Assembly: GCA_041686915.1 (NCBI GenBank)
Contig: JAWLDB010000005.1
Location: 1 to 49,366, forward strand
Length of the DNA: 49,366 nt
Direction: 5' to 3'
DNA from: JAWLDB01 sp041686915
GTDB lineage: Bacteria; Bacillota; UBA994; UBA5500
The position numbers and the translations under genes were made by a program. Numbering within the stretch: the stretch's first letter is position 1; each line of letters opens with the position of its first letter. The notes beneath the pieces are model-generated. The model saw nothing but the letters and a program-made list of their open reading frames with translations. It made no database searches and was not told the origin of the DNA. Below, one piece after another: positions 1 through 8,486 of the stretch.

Positions 1-656
1 GGCCCGCCATTTTTTATCCTAATAACTGGCCACAGCCTGTAGGGCTGCCAAACGGTGTAGGAGGCGGCCCAACGGTACGCCTACCATCCTCCGTGCCTCT
101 CCAACATCCTCATCGCATGGTCAGTTCTTACACTGTTGGATCATTAGGAAACATGTACCCGAAGTGGTTGAGGCCCAACAAGCAGGATTCCACCCCCTCT
201 TCGCCTAATATAGTCAAGCGCGGTCCTGGGCGTGGCCTCCTTACATATTACAGTATCGTTACAACCCGCAACCTCTGCCATTTAGCACACGTCTATTAAG
301 CAGAGGGACACTCTGCACAAATACCTGGACAAAATGTTACAGCTACTTTACAGATTGTGACGATTAATTGTCTGGGAATTCGTGCAGGCGTATACTCAGT
401 ATCGTAAGGTAGGCTCAGCAGCTGAGCCTCGCTATCTAGCTCCTTGAAAACAGCATAAGACATCTTATGAATGGTTTTTAAGGCAGTTAGTGCGAGCCCT
501 ACCCCGCCAGCCATTGGTGTGGAGCTCGTACCAATGGCGAATAAACCACAGGGAGGTGTGCCCGACCAGGGATACCAAGTTCTCCATTGGTTGTCCGTAA
601 CTCTTAGGACTTATTCATCTAGGCTCTAAACTCTAAACATTAGGAGGGAAACATTA
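1..656. other. Gene-free region upstream of S-layer-like gene
   Basis: About 650 bp with no convincing gene. Short open frames exist on both strands but have no ribosome binding site and no recognisable protein. The stretch holds a weak GTAG...CTAC inverted repeat near 57-84, a clearer inverted repeat at 511-537, and the ribosome binding site AGGAGGG at 642-648 for the gene starting at 657. No good sigma-A promoter was found. It could be a long untranslated leader, which is common for S-layer genes, or decayed sequence. Confidence 0.5.
511..537. repeat. Inverted repeat CCATTGGT / ACCAATGG
   Basis: CCATTGGT (511-518) and ACCAATGG (530-537) form an 8-bp perfect inverted repeat with an 11-nt spacer. 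CCATTGGT occurs again at 584-591. All lie within 150 bp upstream of the S-layer-like gene, so they may be an operator or an mRNA hairpin. The role is inference only. Confidence 0.4.
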
Positions 657-3600
657 ATGCGTAAGCTATTCGCACTAGTTGCGACCATGGCCATGGTGCT
701 TAGCATGTTTGCTGGCGTAGCGTTTGCTGCAGCCGGTGACACCATGATCCTTAACACAACAGCTGTTACGTCCAGCGGTTCCGCCCTGGGATTGCAGACA
801 GTTAGTGGCACCGTTATCGATGGTACCACAGGCGCTCTGTACCCAACCGGTATTGACGTCGTCGTAACCACTGCAGGTGGTACCGTTCTTGACACCCGTA
901 CTTTCGCGAACGGCAGCTTCACTGTCTATGTGCCGACTAACTTGGCCGCACAGAACTTGACAGTGACAGCAACGACCACGGCGGGTGCGGCATTGTCTAC
1001 AGCTACCTTGCCCGTCAAGTACTCTGTTGAGTTGACCAACTCTCTGGAATACACTTACAGTGCTGACCAGATTCCTACCACTGTTAGTGGCATCGTCAAG
1101 GATAGCACTGGCAAAGTGGTTTCCGGTGCTGTTGTAACCCTTACCCTGACCGACAATGCTGGCGTTGTCTCCACGTTGCTTACCGCAACTACAGACAGCA
1201 ATGGCTGGTTCGGCAACTATGTAACTTACGCCAAAGCTGGCACTTTGAAACTAAATGTCAACGGTGTTCAGCATACAACTGGTAAAGTTGCTTCTTTGGG
1301 CTTTACCTTGGCGGTTACCCCAAATACTAACGTTGCTCATACGGTTGCTCCCACCAACTTCACTTATGAAGTAACTGGTGGCCCAGCCAGTGGTACCGTT
1401 GTAATCGAGATCTTTGACTCTTCGGATGTTAAGATCCATACCGTTACCGCTGGTCAAGCCCTAAACGCTTCCGGCTATGTTAAGATGACCAACCAAGCAT
1501 GGACTCCTTCTGCCGCCGGTACCTATACCGTTAAGGCAAAGGTAGGAACTAACTACGCCACCACCGCTACCATCGAGGTAGTAAACCCTGCAACCTATAA
1601 CCTGGTCAATGGTTCAAATCTGAACGAAATGCCTATTGGCTCTAAGGATTTGAGATTCGCCTCTAGTAACATTGAGCTCATTCGCTACAACGCTAGCGGA
1701 AAAGATCTCACTTTCGCTCCGAAGTACGTCGTTAGCGTTGATGGCAAGGTCGCTCTTGACCAGCGCGTTGCCGGTCTAGTTGACGATGTCGCCACTTCAT
1801 GGGACGAGACAACCGATGTTCACCTGACCGCAACTGCCCTTGGCACCAAGACCATCCGCGTTCAGGCTTATGAGGGCGCTGTTCTCGTTTGGGACCAGAC
1901 CTTCACCATGACCATCACTGGTTGGGATATCAGCATCAATACCACCGAGATGGCTGTCAATACTGCTAAGGACATCACAGTGGTTGTGAAGGACGAAAAG
2001 GGTAACTTGATCAACAACGCCACCATTACGTTGACTGGTCAGACCGACGTTACCCCCGCAACTAACAATATCCAGAATGGTACCTACACCTTCTCTGCGG
2101 TTAAGTACCCCACTCCTGGTACTGTGGTTGCTAATGTATACAGTGATGCAGCTAAGACCCAGCTCAAGGCCAGCTTCAACATCAATGTCCTGGGCGATGA
2201 TGTCTACAGCTTGACCACCGGTACTCCCGGTCTTCTGCTCGGCAAGGCTACTGAGGTTCAGTTGGTTGTAACCGAGAACGGTGCTGCGTTTATTCCTGCT
2301 CTGCTCGAGATGCAGGTTGGTGATGCAGCAGCTGCTCCACAGAACTTCACTCCTGTAGACACCAATAAAGATGGCACATATGACGCCATTAAGACCACTA
2401 TTACTCCAACCGTTCTGAAGAACATCACTCTCCGCGCAAAGAATGCCAATGGCACCAAGCGTGGCGACCTTGTTCTCGAAGTCAAAGCTGCTAAGTTGGA
2501 AGTAATCGAGAATGCAAAGCTCACTCGTGACTTCACCAATAAGATTACCTTCCGCATTGTTAATCCGTTTGATGGTAGTGTAATCAAGAGTAACGTCACT
2601 TTGGTTGACAACTATGTAGCTACCACCGTAACAGACATCAACGGTGGCATTTCCGGCAAGACTCTGCTTGGCGCAGAACAGTATACTGTGAACGTAAAAG
2701 CAGTTCCATCTGCTGCTGCGGCAACGTGGACTGCTGACGAAGCCGCTGCAAAGGCTGCTGAGAAGCCGATTGCCGTTACCTTGACTGTTTACGGGCAGGC
2801 TGTCGACGGTCAGTTCCTCGTTGAACCGGCCAAGATCACTAGCAACCCGAGCGAAGTAGTAATTGGTCAGGCTAACAACCTCACTCTTACCTACGCTGAC
2901 GCCAATGGTAATCCGATTGTCGGTAAAGAAGTCTACGTCGGTACCGTTGCTGCCGGCACACTGCTAGGTAAGACCAATGACCAGGGACAGGTTGTCTACG
3001 CTACTACCGGCGCGGTTTCCTTCGAAGCCAAGACTGAAGAGGCTGCTCGCGTAGTTGCTGCTTCTGTAGCTGCAGTAGTTGACACAGTTGCTCCGGTTGT
3101 TACCGCTCCGGCTACTGTTGACACTCAGACTGCCACTATCACCATTACCGACAACGTCCGCGTTGCTCGCTTGATGGTTAATGGGGTTGAGATCAACATC
3201 ATCCCGCGCGCTGAAGTTAAGCATGTTGTCAACCTCAAGAACGGTGAGAACGTGATTAACGTTATCGCAGTCGACAACAACTACAACGTTGTTGAGCAGG
3301 CTGTCACCATTAACAGCACCAGCGCTCCTGTAGCGACTGCTGCTATGAAGCTCTCCCTCGGCAAGGCTGGCTACGCTCTAAACGGCGAGCAGTCTGACAA
3401 CACAATGGTAGCTCCGTTCTACCAGAGTGGCAAGTTCATGGTTCCGCTCCGCGCGCTCGAAGCTCTCGGCGCAGTGTGTGACTGGGATCAGGCTACTGAA
3501 ACCGCTACCTACACCTTCAACGGCAACACCGTTCTGGTGAAGATCGGTTCCAAGACCGCCACAGTTAACGGCACAGCTGTTACCATGGACGTCGCTGCTG

Positions 3601-3713
3601 TTATCAAGTCCGGCCGCACCTTCGTACCGACCCGCTTCGTTGCTGAGAACCTCGGCATGGAAGTTGTTTGGGTAGATGCAGCTGTTGACTACGTGACCAT
3701 CACCGTGAAGTAA
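657..3713 (+). CDS. Secreted S-layer-like protein with C-terminal copper amine oxidase N-type domain
   Basis: 1018 residues. The start has a Sec signal peptide: basic MRK, a hydrophobic stretch and an AFA cleavage site near residue 24. The body is Thr/Val/Ala-rich with repeated beta-sandwich-like segments, for example the phrase GTVIDGTTGALYPTG and three or more 'VSGxVxDxxG' units, typical of Ig-like or carboxypeptidase-regulatory-like domains. The last ~110 residues match the copper amine oxidase N-terminal domain pattern (VPLRALEALGA, GRTFVPTRFVAENLGM), which in Clostridia often ends secreted or S-layer proteins and probably anchors them to the wall. There is no SLH triplet. A strong SD, a strong terminator and monocistronic layout fit an abundant envelope protein. 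Function as the S-layer is inferred. Confidence 0.8.
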   Translation: MRKLFALVATMAMVLSMFAGVAFAAAGDTMILNTTAVTSSGSALGLQTVSGTVIDGTTGALYPTGIDVVVTTAGGTVLDTRTFANGSFTVYVPTNLAAQNLTVTATTTAGAALSTATLPVKYSVELTNSLEYTYSADQIPTTVSGIVKDSTGKVVSGAVVTLTLTDNAGVVSTLLTATTDSNGWFGNYVTYAKAGTLKLNVNGVQHTTGKVASLGFTLAVTPNTNVAHTVAPTNFTYEVTGGPASGTVVIEIFDSSDVKIHTVTAGQALNASGYVKMTNQAWTPSAAGTYTVKAKVGTNYATTATIEVVNPATYNLVNGSNLNEMPIGSKDLRFASSNIELIRYNASGKDLTFAPKYVVSVDGKVALDQRVAGLVDDVATSWDETTDVHLTATALGTKTIRVQAYEGAVLVWDQTFTMTITGWDISINTTEMAVNTAKDITVVVKDEKGNLINNATITLTGQTDVTPATNNIQNGTYTFSAVKYPTPGTVVANVYSDAAKTQLKASFNINVLGDDVYSLTTGTPGLLLGKATEVQLVVTENGAAFIPALLEMQVGDAAAAPQNFTPVDTNKDGTYDAIKTTITPTVLKNITLRAKNANGTKRGDLVLEVKAAKLEVIENAKLTRDFTNKITFRIVNPFDGSVIKSNVTLVDNYVATTVTDINGGISGKTLLGAEQYTVNVKAVPSAAAATWTADEAAAKAAEKPIAVTLTVYGQAVDGQFLVEPAKITSNPSEVVIGQANNLTLTYADANGNPIVGKEVYVGTVAAGTLLGKTNDQGQVVYATTGAVSFEAKTEEAARVVAASVAAVVDTVAPVVTAPATVDTQTATITITDNVRVARLMVNGVEINIIPRAEVKHVVNLKNGENVINVIAVDNNYNVVEQAVTINSTSAPVATAAMKLSLGKAGYALNGEQSDNTMVAPFYQSGKFMVPLRALEALGAVCDWDQATETATYTFNGNTVLVKIGSKTATVNGTAVTMDVAAVIKSGRTFVPTRFVAENLGMEVVWVDAAVDYVTITVK

Positions 3714-3732
3714 ATCCTTCACAGGTAAAGAA

Positions 3733-3763
3733 CAGAGACCCCTTCCGGGGTCTCTGTTTTTTT
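3733..3763 (+). terminator. Rho-independent terminator of S-layer-like gene
   Basis: CAGAGACCCC and GGGGTCTCTG form a 10-bp stem with a 4-nt loop (3733-3756), followed by seven T. It begins 20 bp after the stop codon. Confidence 0.93.
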
Positions 3764-3849
3764 GTGCCATTTTTACAGCATCCGACACTGCGCGACAACC
3801 CTAGGTATAGCAGTGTCTGAAGGATATACCACAATATATTGAAATACTC

Positions 3850-3877
3850 TTGAAAATTAGCAGGAACATGATATTAT
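3850..3877 (+). promoter_or_regulatory. Sigma-A-type promoter of spo0F
   Basis: TTGAAA (3850-3855), 16-nt spacer, TATTAT (3872-3877). It overlaps the sigma-H-like promoter described separately. In B. subtilis spo0F also has both types. Confidence 0.6.
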
Positions 3878-3889
3878 GTTGTAGAATAT
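3860..3889 (+). promoter_or_regulatory. Sigma-H-type promoter of spo0F
   Basis: GCAGGAACA (3860-3868), 12-nt spacer, GTAGAATAT (3881-3889). This fits the B. subtilis sigma-H consensus RNAGGAWWW-N11/12-RNNGAATWW with one mismatch. The gene downstream is Spo0F, a known sigma-H target. A Spo0A-box-like TTTGTCACT (7 of 9) follows at 3910-3918. Confidence 0.6.
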
Positions 3890-3950
3890 TCCTGTGAAAA
3901 GTTTACCAATTTGTCACTCAAATTTGGCTTTTCAAGGAGGGTCTGACCTC

Positions 3951-4334
3951 GTGCAGAACCTGAAAGTCATGATCGTTGACGACCAGACAGGTATCCGTCG
4001 ACTTTTGGCGGAGTACTTTAACAGCGTGGGCTGGCAGCCTGTCCAGGCTAAGAATGGTCAAGAAGCGGTCAACCTTTTCAATGAGTCACCAGACGTAGAC
4101 GTAATCCTGCTCGACATGAAGATGCCGGTCATGGATGGTTTAGAGACCCTGCGTAGCGTGCGTGAGAGGAACCAGGACATTCCCGTCATCATCATGACGG
4201 CCTACGGCGAACTAGACCTGGTCCGCCAGGCAGAGAAGCTTGGCATCAGCGATAAGGTGAGCAAGCCGTTCGACATCGAAATGCTCCGGGATAGGGTGCA
4301 AGATATCCTTGGCCCTAAGGCTTTGGTCAGCTGA
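3951..4334 (+). CDS. spo0F: Sporulation phosphorelay response regulator Spo0F
   Basis: A 127-residue stand-alone receiver domain. GTG at 3951 is chosen because AAGGAGG (3934-3940) lies just upstream and the protein then begins like B. subtilis Spo0F; the open frame runs 19 codons further up without support. Acidic pocket D10-D11, phosphoacceptor D55 (LLDMKMP), T83 (MTAYGELD) and K105 (SKPFDI) are all present. The MTAYGELD and KPFDI strings are close to B. subtilis Spo0F rather than CheY. It should pass phosphate from sporulation kinases toward Spo0B/Spo0A. The neighbouring tal-glpX-rho-rpmE genes match the Bacillus spo0F locus. There is no output domain. Confidence 0.92.
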   Translation: MQNLKVMIVDDQTGIRRLLAEYFNSVGWQPVQAKNGQEAVNLFNESPDVDVILLDMKMPVMDGLETLRSVRERNQDIPVIIMTAYGELDLVRQAEKLGISDKVSKPFDIEMLRDRVQDILGPKALVS

Positions 4335-4388
4335 TTTTTGAAGGACAATTGGTGTATCTTGTCAAATATCTACATAAGGCCATTACAG

Positions 4389-4415
4389 GCCGGCGGTTTT
4401 ACCGTCGGCATTTTT
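4389..4415 (+). terminator. Rho-independent terminator after spo0F
   Basis: GCCGGCGGT and ACCGTCGGC pair (one G-T) around a 3-nt loop, followed by ATTTTT. It separates spo0F from the lysine-fermentation genes. Confidence 0.85.
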
Positions 4416-4449
4416 CGTGCCATTGAAGCGCGTAGCAGAGCGAGTTAGG

Positions 4450-4479
4450 TTGTAACCGGTTTGGGGCTTGGCATATAGC
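4450..4479 (+). promoter_or_regulatory. Candidate promoter of the kal operon
   Basis: TTGTAA (4450-4455), 18-nt spacer, TATAGC (4474-4479), about 40 bp ahead of kal. It is a partial match, supported mainly by its position after the spo0F terminator. Confidence 0.4.
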
Positions 4480-4518
4480 TTATTAACGGAGAGGACAAGA
4501 CAAGGGAGGTAGAATCGG

Positions 4519-4917
4519 TTGGAGAAAGTGATGATCAGGCTCAGGATGAGCCAGCATGATGCGCACTATGGCGGTGAACTGGTAGACGGCGCGCGGATAC
4601 TAGGGTTGTTTGGAGATGTGGCGACAGAACTGCTGATACGGCACGACGGTGACGAAGGGCTGTTTGTCGCGTATGACATGGTTGAGTTTAAGGCCCCGGT
4701 TTTTGCCGGGGACTATATCGAAGCGCATGGTGAGATTACGAAGGTGGGTAATACATCGCGCAGGATGGAGTTCGCTGCCTATAAGGTCATCCAGTCACTG
4801 CGTGACCCCGCTAACCCGTCGGCTGCTGAGGTAGTTGCACCTCCAATCCTGGTCGTGCGGGCTAGCGGCACTTGTGTGGTACCGCAGGACAAACAGAGAG
4901 CGTCGCGGGGAGAGTAA
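4519..4917 (+). CDS. kal: 3-aminobutyryl-CoA ammonia lyase
   Basis: 132 residues, TTG start with AAGGGAGGT 8 nt upstream. The N-terminal half (SQHDAHYGGELVDGARIL, then LFGDVATELL and GDEGLF) is characteristic of Kal, a hotdog-fold lyase of lysine fermentation that converts L-3-aminobutyryl-CoA to crotonyl-CoA and ammonia. The length suits a single hotdog domain. The next gene, Kce, produces its substrate and starts 2 nt after the kal stop, so the two are translationally linked. An ordinary thioesterase is the alternative, but the neighbour and the motifs argue for Kal. Confidence 0.88.
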   Translation: MEKVMIRLRMSQHDAHYGGELVDGARILGLFGDVATELLIRHDGDEGLFVAYDMVEFKAPVFAGDYIEAHGEITKVGNTSRRMEFAAYKVIQSLRDPANPSAAEVVAPPILVVRASGTCVVPQDKQRASRGE

Positions 4918-4919
4918 CG

Positions 4920-5738
4920 ATGGATAAGCTGATTATCACGGCTGCCCTGGTTGGGGCAGAGGTCACTAAGGCTGACAATCCAAACCTGCCGGTTACCCCC
5001 CAGGAGATAGCGGATGCTGCCTATGAGTGCTGGCAGGCAGGCGCATCCATTGCGCATCTGCATGTCAGGGATGAGCACGGCAACCCAACCCAAAGCAAAG
5101 AGGTATTTGCTGAGGCCATTAGACTGATCAAGGAACGCTGCGACATAATCATTCAGGTGTCCACTGGCGGTGCAGTCTGGATGACAGTTGAGGAACGCAT
5201 GCAGCCACTGGAGCTTAGCCCTGAGATGGCAACGCTTACGGCCGGCACAGTTAACTTTGGGGACGATGTATTCTTCAACTCCCCTACATATATGCGCAGC
5301 ATTGCCGAGGCCATTAAGCAGCATGGGGTCAGGCCGGAAATCGAAGTCTTTGAAGCAGGCATGATCGATAACGCCCTACGCCTGGTCAAGGCAGGGTTGC
5401 TTACTCCACCACTCCACTTCGATTTTGTTATGGGTGTGCCGGGTGGCATCGGTGGGACACCGAAGAACCTGCTACATTTGGTAGAAAGCATTCCAGCTGG
5501 CTCCACCTGGACCGTTGCTGGTATCGGGAGGGCAGAGTTGCCCTTAGCTACCATGGGCATTATCCTGGGCGGACATGTCCGGGTAGGTTTTGAGGACAAT
5601 TTGTACTATAGCCGGGGTGTAAGGGCCGAGAGCAATGCACAATTGGTTGAGCGGGTTGTCAGGATTGCCAAGGAGTTGGGAAGAGAGATTGCCACGCCGG
5701 ATGAGGCGAGGGCGATATTGGGGATACAACGGAGGTAA
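4920..5738 (+). CDS. kce: 3-keto-5-aminohexanoate cleavage enzyme (BKACE family)
   Basis: 272 residues, TIM-barrel BKACE (DUF849) family. ATG at 4920 is chosen: GGGGAG lies across the end of kal and the protein then starts MDKLIITAALVGAE as in the family; the open frame upstream is only overlap with kal. Zinc ligands H46 and H48 lie in HLHVRDEHG, and the third ligand is probably E225 in VGFEDNLYY. Kce condenses 3-keto-5-aminohexanoate with acetyl-CoA to give 3-aminobutyryl-CoA and acetoacetate. BKACE members act on several beta-keto acids, but adjacency to Kal and an acetoacetate CoA-transferase makes the lysine substrate most likely. Confidence 0.9.
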   Translation: MDKLIITAALVGAEVTKADNPNLPVTPQEIADAAYECWQAGASIAHLHVRDEHGNPTQSKEVFAEAIRLIKERCDIIIQVSTGGAVWMTVEERMQPLELSPEMATLTAGTVNFGDDVFFNSPTYMRSIAEAIKQHGVRPEIEVFEAGMIDNALRLVKAGLLTPPLHFDFVMGVPGGIGGTPKNLLHLVESIPAGSTWTVAGIGRAELPLATMGIILGGHVRVGFEDNLYYSRGVRAESNAQLVERVVRIAKELGREIATPDEARAILGIQRR

Positions 5739-5754
5739 CAGGCCGGGATATGGT

Positions 5755-5809
5755 GGGACGGATAGGATCCGTCCCCTACAGGGTGGGCGAGTCAGCGCCT
5801 CGCCCCTAC
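5755..5809. repeat. Two REP-like palindromes between kce and atoD
   Basis: First unit: GGGACGGAT/ATCCGTCCC with a 3-nt loop, then CTAC (5755-5779). Second unit: GGGCGAG/CTCGCCC with a 7-nt loop, then CTAC (5785-5809). Both belong to the family with a hairpin and a CTAC foot (GTAG on the other strand) seen across the window. They sit inside an apparent operon. Confidence 0.75.
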
Positions 5810-5884
5810 GACGATGGGCGCGACGAACAAGCATTGACGGTCAACGTGGATGATCAATGGAATATAAGAAGACGGAGGTGTAGC

Positions 5885-6556
5885 ATGGGAAAACAGGTTA
5901 GTGTGGTAGAAGCATTGGAGAGGGTCAAGAGCGGTATGAGCGTGATGATCGGTGGTTTCCTGGCAGTCGGAACACCGGAAACTCTGATCGACGGGCTGCT
6001 GCAAGCAGAGACACTCGATCTCACCGTGATTGGCAACGATACCGGTTTCCCGGATAAGGGTATCGGGCGCCTGGTGGTGGAGGGGCGGTGCCGCAAGGTG
6101 ATTGCCTCCCATGTAGGAACTAATCCTGAGACCGGCAGGCAGATGAACAGCGGCGAGCTAGAGGTGGTACTTACCCCTCAGGGTACGCTAGCTGAGCAGG
6201 TGCGTGCCGGTGGTTCGGGTTTGGGCGGTTTCCTAACCCCTACTGGTATTGGTACAGTGGTGGCCGAGGGTAAGCAGGTGATTACCGTCAACGGCCAGGA
6301 TTTCTTACTCGAGTTGCCGATCAGGGCAGATGTGGCCCTGATCAAGGCGCAGAAGGCGGATGAGGAAGGCAATCTGGTCTATCGCCGTTCAGCCCGCAAC
6401 TTCAACCCACTTATGGCGATGGCAGCTGATTTAGTGATTGCAGAAGTGGACGAGATAGTCCCGGTGGGGGCCTTGGACCCGGATGAGGTTGCGACCCCAG
6501 GCCTTTTGGTAGATATGATTGTTAAAGGAGGCACCCGCCATGGAGAACAGGGATAA
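5885..6556 (+). CDS. atoD: Acetoacetate CoA-transferase, alpha subunit
   Basis: 223 residues, CoA-transferase family I alpha subunit. ATG at 5885 follows CGGAGGTG and gives MGKQVSVVEALERVKSGMSV, the normal N-terminus; reading further upstream would translate the REP palindromes. The family pattern of glycine-rich CoA-binding segments is seen (IGGFLAVGTPETL, GGSGLGGFLTPTG, EEGNLVYRRSARNFNP). It transfers CoA, most likely from butyryl- or acetyl-CoA, to the acetoacetate made by Kce. The atoA start lies inside its last codons, fitting the 1:1 subunit complex. Confidence 0.9.
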   Translation: MGKQVSVVEALERVKSGMSVMIGGFLAVGTPETLIDGLLQAETLDLTVIGNDTGFPDKGIGRLVVEGRCRKVIASHVGTNPETGRQMNSGELEVVLTPQGTLAEQVRAGGSGLGGFLTPTGIGTVVAEGKQVITVNGQDFLLELPIRADVALIKAQKADEEGNLVYRRSARNFNPLMAMAADLVIAEVDEIVPVGALDPDEVATPGLLVDMIVKGGTRHGEQG

Positions 6557-7196
6557 CAGGCGTGAGTGGATCGTTCAGCGGGTTGCCAAAGAACTGAAGG
6601 ATGGGGATGTAGTTAACTTAGGGATTGGTCTGCCTACTATGGTGGCTAACCATCTACCAGCTGGAGTCAACGTCCTGTTCCAGTCGGAGAACGGTTTTGT
6701 GGGTTTAGGGCCGGCACCAATGCCTGGGCAGGAAGATCCTGATATCACCAATGCGGGAGCCCAGCCAGTGAGCATTATCCCTGGAGGAGCTTGCTTTGAT
6801 AGCTGTATGTCCTTTGCCCTCATTCGCGGTGGGCATGTAGACGTGACCGTACTCGGGGCCCTTGAGGTTGACCAGGAAGGCAATCTGGCTAACTGGATGA
6901 TCCCCGGCAAGCTGGTGCCCGGCATGGGTGGCGCTATGGATTTAACGGTAGGAGCCAAGCGAGTGATAATCGCTATGGAGCACACTAACAAAGGTCGGCA
7001 CAAAATCCTCAAACGTTGCAGCCTGCCTCTTACCGCCAAAGGTCAGGTAGATTTGATAGTTACAGATATGTGTGTGTTGGAAGTTCGCCCGGAAGGGCTA
7101 GTATTGACCGAACTGGCCCCGGGTACAACGGTCGAAGATGTGAGGGCGGCAACTGCTGCCGAGTTCATCGTTGCTCCGGAGATTGCCGCAGTATAG
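6540..7196 (+). CDS. atoA: Acetoacetate CoA-transferase, beta subunit
   Basis: 218 residues. ATG at 6540 follows AAAGGAGG and overlaps atoD by 17 nt. The catalytic glutamate is in the family motif FQSENGFVGLGP. Further conserved segments are DVTVLGALEVDQEGNLANW and the C-terminal ELAPGTTVEDVRAAT. It forms the active enzyme with AtoD. Together they recycle acetoacetate to acetoacetyl-CoA for the adjacent thiolase. Confidence 0.92.
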   Translation: MENRDNRREWIVQRVAKELKDGDVVNLGIGLPTMVANHLPAGVNVLFQSENGFVGLGPAPMPGQEDPDITNAGAQPVSIIPGGACFDSCMSFALIRGGHVDVTVLGALEVDQEGNLANWMIPGKLVPGMGGAMDLTVGAKRVIIAMEHTNKGRHKILKRCSLPLTAKGQVDLIVTDMCVLEVRPEGLVLTELAPGTTVEDVRAATAAEFIVAPEIAAV

Positions 7197-7254
7197 TACC
7201 CCGCAAGTATTCCTAACCGTTACGAAGAGAATTGATTATAGGAGGTAGAGACTG

Positions 7255-8436
7255 TTGAATAGAGCCGTAATCGTCTCAGCTACTCGTACCGCTATAGGTA
7301 GCTTTGGAGGAAGCCTGTCCACTGTATCAGCCCCCACGCTCGGTAGCATAGTCATTAAAGAAGCCCTGAACAGGGCTAATGTCAGCCCTGACCTGGTTGA
7401 TGAGGTTATCATGGGCTGCATATTGCAGGCCGGCCTCGGCCAAAACCCGGCGCGTCAAGCATCCATCGGGGCAGGTCTTGGGACTGAGAAACCAGCTATG
7501 ACCATCAATAAAGTATGTGGGTCTGGTCTAAAGGCTGTGGCGTTGGCTGCTCAAGCAATCATTGCCGGTGACGCTGACGTAATAGTTGCTGGCGGCACGG
7601 AAAACATGAGCCTAGCTCCCTATCTGTTGGATAAAGCCCGCACCGGTTACCGTATGGGTCATGGGGAACTGGTAGACAGCATGATTAGGGACGGGCTATG
7701 GTGTGCCTTCACAGATGTACATATGGGTATCACTGCTGAGAACCTGGCAGAGAAATATAGTCTTACCCGACAGGAACAGGATGAGTTCTCGACCTGGAGC
7801 CAGAACAAAGCCGAGCAGGCCCTGGCCGAAAACAGGTTCGCGGAGGAGATAGTGCCTGTCAGCATCCCGCAACGCAAGGGCGACCCAATCGTGGTAGACC
7901 GCGATGAATACCCGCGCACTGGTGTAACGCTGCAAGCTTTGGCTAAGCTGCGCCCGGCTTTCAAAAAAGACGGCACAGTCACCGCCGGCAACGCTTCCGG
8001 TATCAATGACGGCGCTGCCGCAGTAGTGGTCATGTCAGAGGCCAAGGCTAAAGAGCTGGGCCTGAAACCACTGGCTGTAATCAAGTCCTACGCGTCCGGC
8101 GGCGTCGACCCCGCCTATATGGGGCTAGGCCCGGTGCCTGCCACACGCAAAGCCCTTCAGAAAGCAGGAGTCACCATCGATGATATTGAATTGATAGAAG
8201 CTAACGAAGCCTTTGCTGCTCAGTCACTAGCTGTAGCCAAGGAACTTGGCTTTAGGCGAGAGATAATCAATGTGAACGGCGGAGCAATCGCACTTGGACA
8301 TCCAATTGGCGCAAGTGGAGCCCGCATCTTGGTTACACTGCTCTATGAAATGCAGAAACGTGACAACCGCCTCGGGCTAGCTACGCTGTGTATCGGTGGC
8401 GGCCAAGGCATCAGCATGATCGTGGAGCGCGAATAA
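7255..8436 (+). CDS. thlA: Acetyl-CoA acetyltransferase (thiolase)
   Basis: 393 residues, full length for a thiolase. TTG start with AGGAGGT at 7241-7247. Nucleophile C88 (NKVCGSGLKAV), H349 (GHPIGASG) and C379 (CIGGGQG) are all present. It cleaves acetoacetyl-CoA to two acetyl-CoA, completing the branch opened by Kce, or runs in reverse toward butyrate. It is the last of the five lysine-fermentation-type genes; the next gene, tal, belongs to the older spo0F-tal-glpX neighbourhood. Confidence 0.93.
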   Translation: MNRAVIVSATRTAIGSFGGSLSTVSAPTLGSIVIKEALNRANVSPDLVDEVIMGCILQAGLGQNPARQASIGAGLGTEKPAMTINKVCGSGLKAVALAAQAIIAGDADVIVAGGTENMSLAPYLLDKARTGYRMGHGELVDSMIRDGLWCAFTDVHMGITAENLAEKYSLTRQEQDEFSTWSQNKAEQALAENRFAEEIVPVSIPQRKGDPIVVDRDEYPRTGVTLQALAKLRPAFKKDGTVTAGNASGINDGAAAVVVMSEAKAKELGLKPLAVIKSYASGGVDPAYMGLGPVPATRKALQKAGVTIDDIELIEANEAFAAQSLAVAKELGFRREIINVNGGAIALGHPIGASGARILVTLLYEMQKRDNRLGLATLCIGGGQGISMIVERE

Positions 8437-8486
8437 CACTCGGGCAATATTTCCCGGGAAAACTGTCGAAAGGCGGATGAACAACA

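Noticed and set aside
93..514. Small open frames at 93-299 (+) and 296-514 (-)
   Set aside because: No SD, no family resemblance, and composition unlike the real genes. Treated as chance.
4358..4366. Spo0A-box-like CTTGTCAAA after spo0F
   Set aside because: It fits 8 of 9 positions but lies after the stop and before the terminator, with no promoter it could control.
5750..5884. Longer N-terminus for AtoD
   Set aside because: It would translate the REP-like palindromes; the SD at 5873-5880 and the family start support 5885.
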